From: Erodium maritimum
Taxonomy: Eukaryota > Streptophyta > Magnoliopsida > Geraniales > Geraniaceae
Length of the DNA: 64,000 nucleotides
Assembly: GCA_963921825.1 (NCBI GenBank)
Contig: OY997594.1
Coordinates: forward strand, 9,987,001 to 10,051,000
Direction: 5' to 3'
The notes below the pieces were generated by a model. The model was not told where the DNA came from. It did not search any database and was given only the letters and a program-made list of their open reading frames with translations. Of the stretch, positions 57,373 to 64,000 are shown piece by piece. Position 1 is the first letter of the stretch. Every line of letters begins with the position of its first letter. The position numbers and the translations under genes are program-made.

Positions 57373-59370
57373 TTGTTTTTTTTATAAGCGAATTTTTTTA
57401 TTAAGCAATCGTTCTACAAGAAAGTAAAACAATGTCAGAAAACGATCCTAAAAAAGACCACTTCCCATACCATAACAGCTACAAAACACCCAAGAAGAAA
57501 AGTAAAAATTACTTCCTACTCGAGTTCAAACAAAGGAACCGATTTGATACCGGAATCACAGCTTCTCCTGTAGTCGGTTCAAGGTGTACCTCGTCCTCAA
57601 TAGCCTCGACGTTCTCATCCTGCTGGACTCCACACTCGCGGGCCAAAGAAGCAAGATCTACTACCTTCTTACCAACTTTCTTGCTAAAACTTTAAGCACC
57701 CGAGCTATCTTTTTTAGCAACATTAACAGTGAAACGTTCCGAATTCTCTCCTTTATCAGCCAAGTCTTGGCTCGTGTCCGATAAATAACGGTTGGATATA
57801 CAATTCTCTTTGATTGTCCCTACTTTGGACGACCACGTCCCTTCTTTGATGTTGTATTTTCGGGTTCGGGGGCTTTGACAAAGCATCCTTCCAGGGACTC
57901 CCTTGAAACTCGATACCCGGAGCAACCCGAAGTCCATCTCCCACTAACGGCAACCCGAGGCCATGCTCCTGAGCCTCCTAGGGGCCCAATACCTGGTCTG
58001 AACCCACATCAATGGCATGCAAGGACAACCCACGCACTTGGGCCACTTTATCAACATCTTCTTGGGCCTGTGCAGCAGATTTCTCATCCCAACGCACAGA
58101 CTCATCCACATCAACCGAATCAAACGTCCCTGTGATATGCGTGATTTACGCCATCTCGCACGATTGAGGGACTTTCCGAAATCAAACCATCCGAAGATAA
58201 CAGAGAAGAACCACTGCCGGAGCACGACGGAGCAACTCTGTTCCCAGTTCTCCCATCCAACTGTATCACGCCACGAGGATCTGATCGCTGGAAACGAGCT
58301 TCGAAAGGTCTGATTTCACGGTTTTGAGTCCCGGGACGAGCCATAGCTACGAGAAGAATGTGACCATTCAATTTCAGTTAATTTAAGCATGAAACGACCT
58401 GAGAAGCTTCAGCAATCGTCGAGAAGGATATGAAACCAAAAAACCTCCCTCCCTTATTTGATCGCTTCAGAACAGAGCATCGTGTAACAGTCCCAAATGC
58501 ACTAAAAATATTGCTTACCCATTCCTCCTTGGATCCAAATGGAAGATTGCAAATAAAAACATCGGTAGAACTCCCCTGAGGAACTGTTCCGACATTCTCC
58601 GGTGCCTCTTCAAAGGTCGATTGAGTCTGCTTCTCATTAGAAAGCATCTGAGAATTCAAGACCTTGTTCGATCGCTTCTCTAAACCACGAGATGCTTGTG
58701 ATTTCAGATTGATTGTTGGGTCACAGGCAGCACCTAAAGCCTCCTGATCAGAGCTTAAACATGTCTCCGTCGGTTTTGACTCATGATCCAAACCACAAAC
58801 TCTACGATTCCGATTCCGTTTTGTCGGAGAAGGAGCAGATTTTTGCCTCGTCACAGCCCTCTTCTTCCTTTTTTCTGTAGGGCCTGCAACTATGTTGCAG
58901 TAGCGACCGTACATAGAGATCAACGTTAAGAAAAAGGAGGAGAAAGAGATAGCTTTCATCGTTGCAGGAAGAGCACAAACTTGTCCCTCTTGATGAATCG
59001 CGTCTCCAAAGTATAACGAAAATCACGCCACCAAACTGAAGCAATCCAGACGACGACCAGGGGCGAAGCTTGACCGGAACTGGTAGAGTCGATCACCAAC
59101 AACAAATCAAGACGAAACCGAATCTCGACCCAAACAACTGCTTCACAACAGCCAAAATCAAAAAAGCGATATGCGAGAAGGTTACAGATCTATGTCGCCA
59201 TCCACACCCCCTGACGAGATCGGAGACGAGGCGCAGCGACCAGCCCCCACAGCGGAGAAGCACTGGAGCGGGTCCCTCGTTGTCACCAACGACTCGTCTC
59301 AGATCCAAAGTGGACGCTTTCTTGACCCCCTGGTCGTAGATTGTCGTGGTTCTGTTCGCTTCTGTGGTGC
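57373..59370 (-). mobile_element. RRM-type LINE (ORF1 part), minus strand, nested
   Basis: The 3' end is a T run at 57373-57380 (plus), with ATAAGCG next. The 5' limit is somewhere between 59045 and 59380; I could not find the target-site duplication. It carries an ORF1 with an RNA-recognition motif (58959-58120) followed by stop-rich sequence. No endonuclease or reverse transcriptase is present. It sits inside the plus-strand LINE of 56674-60029, so it is the younger of the two. Confidence 0.6.
58120..58959 (-). pseudogene. LINE ORF1 protein with RRM, one nonsense break
   Basis: From the ATG at 58959 a frame of 193 aa starts with a short hydrophobic stretch, then a basic segment (EKRKKRAVTRQKSAPSPTKRNRNRR). 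The RRM runs from about residue 132: RNP2-like DVFICNLPF and RNP1-like GGRFFGFISF. A TAA at 58378-58380 interrupts it after SCLN. The same frame then goes on with LKLNGHILLVAMARPG, the expected last strand of the RRM, and a further 70 residues. So one point nonsense breaks an otherwise continuous ORF1. RRM-bearing ORF1 proteins are known from plant LINEs and bind element RNA. A host RRM gene is possible, but the T-run terminus and flanking LINE sequence argue against it. Confidence 0.6.
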
Positions 59371-60042
59371 TTAGGATCCGCTTGGTAAGGACCTCTTTAC
59401 ATTTCCTTCGTTTATTTATGGACTCCCTTCTCTTTCCTTAGCTTTAGATTCGTTTCGATTTCCTGTGTTCCCCGTCTTTCATTAGTAGGGGTCCGTTGAT
59501 CTTCTAGGTGTTGGACTTCGACGGGTGGTTTGGGCTGTTGGGCCTTTGTTGGAATCGAGATGTTTCTATTTCTTTGGATTTTGAGTTTCGGTGGTTTAGG
59601 CCATCGATCAATCTCTACCTTTCAGCGGTGTTGACCGCAGGCATGTCGGTGCCCTTTATCTTTTGGGTAGGTGGTTCCGATGAGATTCAATGTTTCCATA
59701 AGTTGTGATCAGTTAGAGGGTGTTTTGAGTGGAGATTGGATATCTTTTTGGCCTTCTAGGTTGATAAATTCAGGTTTTAGACCTTTTTTTTTGTTTCGTG
59801 GGTTTAATGGTGGAAAAACCAGTGTATTATACCTGTTTTTATTGTTGTATTGCTCTTATCTGTATGGGTTTGATCCTCTTAGGATCTGGTTTGAGGATGA
59901 GTGTTGTTCAGTCCTCTGGTTTCTTCTGTTTGGGCTGAAAATAGTTCAGTCCTCATATTTGTAATTGGTCCGCCATTCCTATCTCTGGAATTGGTGAGTT
60001 TTATAATATTGATTGTTGATAAAAAAACATAATAAGAAGCTT

Positions 60043-61190
60043 TCTTGATAATAGAAATTTATAGAAAGACAAGTCTGAGACTCTTAACTTCTCTCTTTTG
60101 TAGGCAAGACGTGAAGATGGTTAATTCCAAGGTCCTATGTATAATATGAGTGCACGACCATTCTAAACTTATTTATAACCCTTAATATTACAACTAATAT
60201 TTATTGTTCATTTGTGACTCATATTATTCATGGATGACACTTATTATAGCAGTCATGACCCTAGTCGCCTTTACTATTATAGATACGGCATAGTGACCTT
60301 TACTATTCTCGACTTCACACCGAGAATCTCATCTCTAATGAGACAAGACCATGATAACTATTCAATCATACCGTGTTAGTGGACCTCAATGGCCTTATGG
60401 TGTACACATGCCATAGATGGCATACCTCCACACTACTAGATGTCGGGACATTATTACATGGTAACACGTGGCTCATCCTAGCCATTATTCCCCCTTCTCC
60501 ATATGAAGGGGATGTTACCTCAGGTCGTTGGTGTCTTCTCGGATATTGGTTTCTCAGTCGTCAGACGCGACCCAGTTGACTACAATCCAAAATACTTCAA
60601 CACAGTAGTATTTTCCAATACAACTCCATATTGTGAACTTCTTCATGACCTTTTTCCAGAACATTCATGGTTGCTAGTAATTAGTTGAGTTCGTTGTACT
60701 TATATGGGTACTGCTCAGAACTTATGTAGCTTGTCCTGATGTGGGCCTCGAACTCTTTGTGGACTAGGCTTCCTCCTTCATCATAGATTATGCAGCGATT
60801 TTTTTTAACGTGACAAAGATGGCATGTCCTTTCTGAGCTCTCATGTTCTCTATCCACCAATACACATTGTGGAAGGGCGTCATCCATTTGTACAAAATAT
60901 ATGACCGATATCGTACTTGGGTTCCTATGTAGCTTGCCAAGTATTGTCACATGACATCTTTGTATACCAAGATCCTATAGTGTACTGGTCACTCAAATAC
61001 CATAGGAGTAGATACGCCTCTTCTGAAAAACGACCATAATGGTTATAGTTTAGCTCGAACGTTATGAGGAATGGGTACTTTAGGTTGTAAGGAAGGAACT
61101 TGAGAGGCTCATACCCCGCACCATATTTATCGAGATATACATTCAGGAAATTTAGTCGTGCATGAGAACTCCTATCAACCAATACATCTT
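60043..61190. other. Unassigned sequence, mildly protein-like on the minus strand
   Basis: Stop-broken minus-strand frames at 60681-61182 (for example HARLNFLNVYLDKYGAGYEPLKFLPYNL) look like decayed coding sequence, but I recognise no family. There is no start, splice pattern or terminus to define a gene. Confidence 0.35.
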
Positions 61191-61194
61191 CAAT

Positions 61195-61486
61195 GATTGT
61201 TTCTTGGAGGTCATGTGGCAGATTTTAGACCATATGCTCTGTCTTATTAGTGTTTGTATTCTCTCGAAGTGGAGAGACGAGCGACCACCAACACGCTGGC
61301 GAATAACACTGCTTAACGACAAAGATAAATCTGATTCATTTTCAGTGATTGTTTCTTGGAGGTCATGTGGCAGATTCTAGACCATATCTCTGTCTTATTA
61401 GTGTTTGTATTCTCTCGAAGTGGAGAGACGAGCGACCACCAACACGCTGGCGAATAACACCGCTTAACGACAAAGATAAATCCGAT
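61195..61486. repeat. Direct duplication, two 140-bp copies
   Basis: 61195-61335 and 61347-61486 are near-identical over 140 bp (GATTGTTTCTTGGAGGTCAT ... AAAGATAAATC-GAT), with about four substitutions and a small indel, separated by 11 bp. It is a recent local duplication inside unassigned repeat-like DNA. Confidence 0.85.
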
Positions 61487-61849
61487 GGCCATAACACCAT
61501 CGGAAAAACCCTAATCCCTAAAACACCAAAACTCTTAGTGTTCCAACACAAACCTACATGCCCGAACAATCAAAGTGGTCAGGAAGCTAAGAAGGATCGA
61601 AATAAGGAGAAAGATGCCACCACAAGAACAAGATGGAAGAGAGGCCAACAAAAGTGTCATCACCTCACTTCGAAGAGCGTTGGCACCGGGTAACAGGTAA
61701 CGCTAACAACACCTAACGTGAAAACCAGCCGCCAGAACGAGATACCATAGTAACCATCAAATATGAACGACCAAACCCGTACAAGCCACCAGAGAAACAC
61801 CAAAACCGATTCCATGGAGCACTACTAGCATGGTCTTATACTATTAATG

Positions 61850-63076
61850 AGAAGTATCATCTTGGAGCCACGCGCGACAACTTTTCTCTCTCACCCAAAA
61901 GAAGGTCAAACCCTACTTTCTGTGTGCCGCCGCCGGCGACCATGGCTTCGGCCATGGAAGCCGTCACCATCATTCCTTGCCCCTTTTCCCTTCAAGTTCT
62001 CGGCACCTTTGTTATCAGCTTCGTCATGTGCTTGCCGTTCGTGCTTTGCCGCCCTTCTGCTGTCCGTCCCGTCGCCGTCCTCAGCCGTCGCTGCAGCTGC
62101 CCCTCCGCCGATCGGCTTCTGCTCCGGCCAGCCTCGCCATCATCTCTTTCCGCTGCCCTTTTCCCTCATCCAGCAAAACCCAACCACACTCGTCAGCAAC
62201 GACCTCACCCCCCACTCCCACGACCCGACCCTCCATCCTCCGGCCTGCTCCAGCGCTCGCAGTGGCCGGATCCGCTGCCCCGGCGACCGGATCTGCCGGC
62301 CATCGTCCGCTCCTTCCTCCCTATCCCTCCACTGCCCAGATCCGGTAAAAACCCACCTCCTCCACCCTTTTCCGGCAAATCCCCGACCGGATCTGCCTCC
62401 CCTCGGTCCTCCCTTCCCCGGCCTTCCCCTCCGACGACGATGGGCGGTTGTGCTCTCACTCCCCGGATTTTTGTCCCGACATCGACGATCTGAACTACCT
62501 CGAGGTTGTCTCCCCGTCACGCTCCTCATCCGGTTTGATGATCAGATCTGTTCTCATTTGTTGCCGGAGCTCCGCAGTCGATGTTGTCCTACTTTATCGA
62601 GCTCACCCGGCCTGCCCCATGCCCTTGCCCCAAGCAGATCAGATTTGCATCGTCGGTGCCATCCATCTCCCCCTTCGCTCCGACCTCAGCCACGACCATC
62701 GGAGAGTGGCCTTGAGAATTTCAATTTCGTTGTTGTTGGCTTGTTGTTTAGTTTTTTAGCTTTGTATTCCTTTAAGTCCCCTTTTTGGATTTTCGCAGTC
62801 AAAGACCCGTCTTTGACCGGTGAATCTCCGGGAAGTGTGGTTACCACCTTTGGTGGCGTTGCCGGTTGGGTCTCTATATCGGCGAACCTATTCGGATCGT
62901 CGAGAATAAAGAACAACCTGGTACTTGGTTATCTAGGCGTTGTGTCGCCCTTAGTGAGAGCTATTATCTCATTGGTCGTTCTTCGGATTTCCGATAACGA
63001 TCGATGGATACAACGCTTGCATGATCCTTTATGTAAGGTTTATTAACTATTAATGAATCTTTCTTTCAAAAAAAAA
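61850..63076 (+). mobile_element. CT-rich non-LTR retroelement with A tail
   Basis: It ends TTCTTTCAAAAAAAAA (63061-63076). A C/T-rich 5' part (61930-62650) passes directly into a 3' end that is shared with the fragment at 10290-10470. A 399-codon open frame (61847-63046) spans it but is low-complexity (Pro/Ser/Arg) and looks like no family, so I do not call it a gene. There is no reverse transcriptase. The layout, a GC-rich leader joined to a 3' tail, resembles the short LINE derivative at 10.5-11.3 kb, though the 3' ends differ. Confidence 0.5.
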
Positions 63077-63615
63077 TGTCATTTTCAACTTGGTTGACAT
63101 GGTCCCCCTCGTTTGATTTCATCGTCTTGGTATGCAGCACTATATATGTTAGGTCTTACTTTCTTTTGTTAAGTGTTCAATAAATGAACATAATATTGCT
63201 CGAGGGACTTGTTCTTTGTCTGCCTGCAACTTTAGCACTGATCCAAACCCTCGTTGACACATAGTTAAGTGGCAGTGGAAAAGTAAAAAAAAAAATCAAA
63301 TTAATATTTTCAAATGCCCCAACAAAACCTTTATTTTAAGTTAAGTGGGGACATTGTTTACGAATGGAAAATGTCACTCCCAGTACAAAATATAATTTTT
63401 TGTATATTATAAATAAAGAGAACCAGATTCATATGGTTGTAAAAATGCCCAGATTACTAAGTATATTTGCATGCATATAAATATTCTGAATTTATTCTAT
63501 ACACTTAGAGAATGAACTAAACTCAAAAATGGAAAAGCCAAGCAAAGAATAAGACCTGGGAGCACCAATGTCGACATATATGTGAGCTTGGACATATAAT
63601 TTCAGAAACCGTCAA
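63077..63615. other. Intergenic, no gene seen
   Basis: AT-rich DNA between the retroelement tail and the foldback element at the window edge. No coding potential was found. Confidence 0.4.
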
Positions 63616-63629
63616 ACTTTATAAGGATA

Positions 63630-64000
63630 ATTCCAATTCAGTACTCTAAATCTTTCATATTTCATTTAGAGTACCCTAAATCTTTTTTGTGCCATGTCAG
63701 TATCTTAAATCTGATATATTTTATTTAGAGTACCCTAATTCTTTATTGTGTCACTTCAGTATCTTAAACTTTTATTAATTCCATTTTAGTACCCTAAACT
63801 TTCATTAATTTCATTTTAGTACCCACCGTTAACTTTACCATAATTTTGGTTGTTGGTGAGGGGTAGTATGGTCATTTTACCTGTTTTGGATGGAAAATCA
63901 TATGTAAAGTTAACGGTGGGTAGTAAAATGGAATTAATGAAAGTTTAGGATACCGAGGTGACACAAAAAAGATTTAATGTACTCTAAATGAATTAATGAA
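63630..64000. mobile_element. Foldback / MITE-like element, runs off the window
   Basis: Left-half blocks (AAACTTTCATTAATT, CATTTTAGTACCCACCGTTAAC) recur inverted on the right (GTTAACGGTGGGTAGTAAAATG, AATTAATGAAAGTTTAG). The left side also repeats the phrase TTTAGAGTACCCTAAATCTTT several times. Loop and arms have the same design as the element at 9158-9513 (both have GTTGGTGAGGGG/GTTAGTGAGGGG-TA-TATG in the loop), so they are related. The right end lies beyond 64000. Confidence 0.6.

Larger units (their letters stand above)
56661..60042 (+). mobile_element. LINE-like element with perfect 13-bp TSD, interrupted
   Basis: The outer element is about 56674-60029. TAATAAGAAGCTT occurs at 56661-56673 and 60030-60042, a perfect 13-bp duplication, and the 3' end is TTGTTGATAAAAAAAC. 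The left part (56750-57370) is a CT- then GT-rich 5' region. The right part (about 59380-60029) is the G/T-rich 3' region typical of plant LINEs. Between them lies a second LINE in opposite orientation. No open reverse transcriptase was seen in the outer element. Confidence 0.7.

Noticed and set aside
61847..63046. A 399-codon open frame
   Set aside because: The translation is Pro/Ser/Arg-rich low-complexity sequence inside a non-LTR retroelement. It continues into the element's 3' tail and resembles no protein family, so the frame is open because of base composition.
61841..63056. CTATTAATGA at 61841 and 63047 as a target-site duplication
   Set aside because: The right copy lies before the A tail and within sequence shared with the 10.3 kb fragment, so it belongs to the element body. 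The match is probably chance.
1..64000. tRNA, rRNA or other structured RNA genes
   Set aside because: I looked for tRNA A/B-box patterns and known conserved RNA motifs by eye and found none I could support. A covariance-model search would be decisive.

Overview
The window is nuclear DNA of a flowering plant, most likely a eudicot. The evidence is spliced genes with GT-AG introns, AT-rich intergenic DNA, plant-specific families (U-box/ARM E3 ligase, CC-NBS-LRR, FAB1-type kinase, LPR-type ferroxidase, PADRE/DUF4228, an IDA-like peptide) and many nested retroelements. I cannot name the species.

Host genes, left to right: a small secreted IDA/IDL6-like peptide precursor (2191-2442, -); a FAB1C/D-like phosphatidylinositol-3-phosphate 5-kinase with 11 coding exons, all of which join in frame to 1706 aa (13238-19490, +); a PADRE/DUF4228 protein with an N-myristoylation start (20573-21214, -); a PUB12/13/14-class U-box/ARM E3 ligase with 4 exons and 652 aa (28597-31595, -); a CC-NBS-LRR resistance-type gene of the RPS2/RPS5 kind (37400-40135, -); and an LPR1/LPR2-like multicopper ferroxidase with 3 exons and 574 aa (42023-44210, -). 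They are independent single genes, with no operon-like arrangement. Two plausible themes are membrane and phosphate signalling (FAB1, LPR) and defence (CNL, PUB, IDL, PADRE).

Transposable elements fill most of the rest. Several have target-site duplications (TSDs) that can be read directly. There are two ORF1-only LINE-like insertions (3404-5730 and 10546-11314) with 14-15 bp TSDs, and a third relative at about 53957-55150. Two 2.7 kb solo LTRs of one family (5797-8531 and 22707-25385) have perfect 5-bp TSDs; the second sits inside an older LINE (about 21881-26235). A LINE at 56674-60029 has a 13-bp TSD and is itself interrupted by an RRM-type LINE on the other strand. A PIF/Harbinger transposase relic and three foldback or MITE-like elements are also present.

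The most unusual object is the 5.8 kb copia-like element at 44717-50476. It has two LTRs, a polypurine tract and a 5-bp TSD, but coding capacity is almost gone. Its interior carries about 40 short hairpins with different stems around one constant core, C-[CNGAA]-G. At least 18 are perfect, with stems of 4-7 bp. Constant loop plus variable but complementary stems is the pattern expected of selected RNA/DNA structure or of templated palindrome formation. I know of no description of it and rank it as the lead finding.
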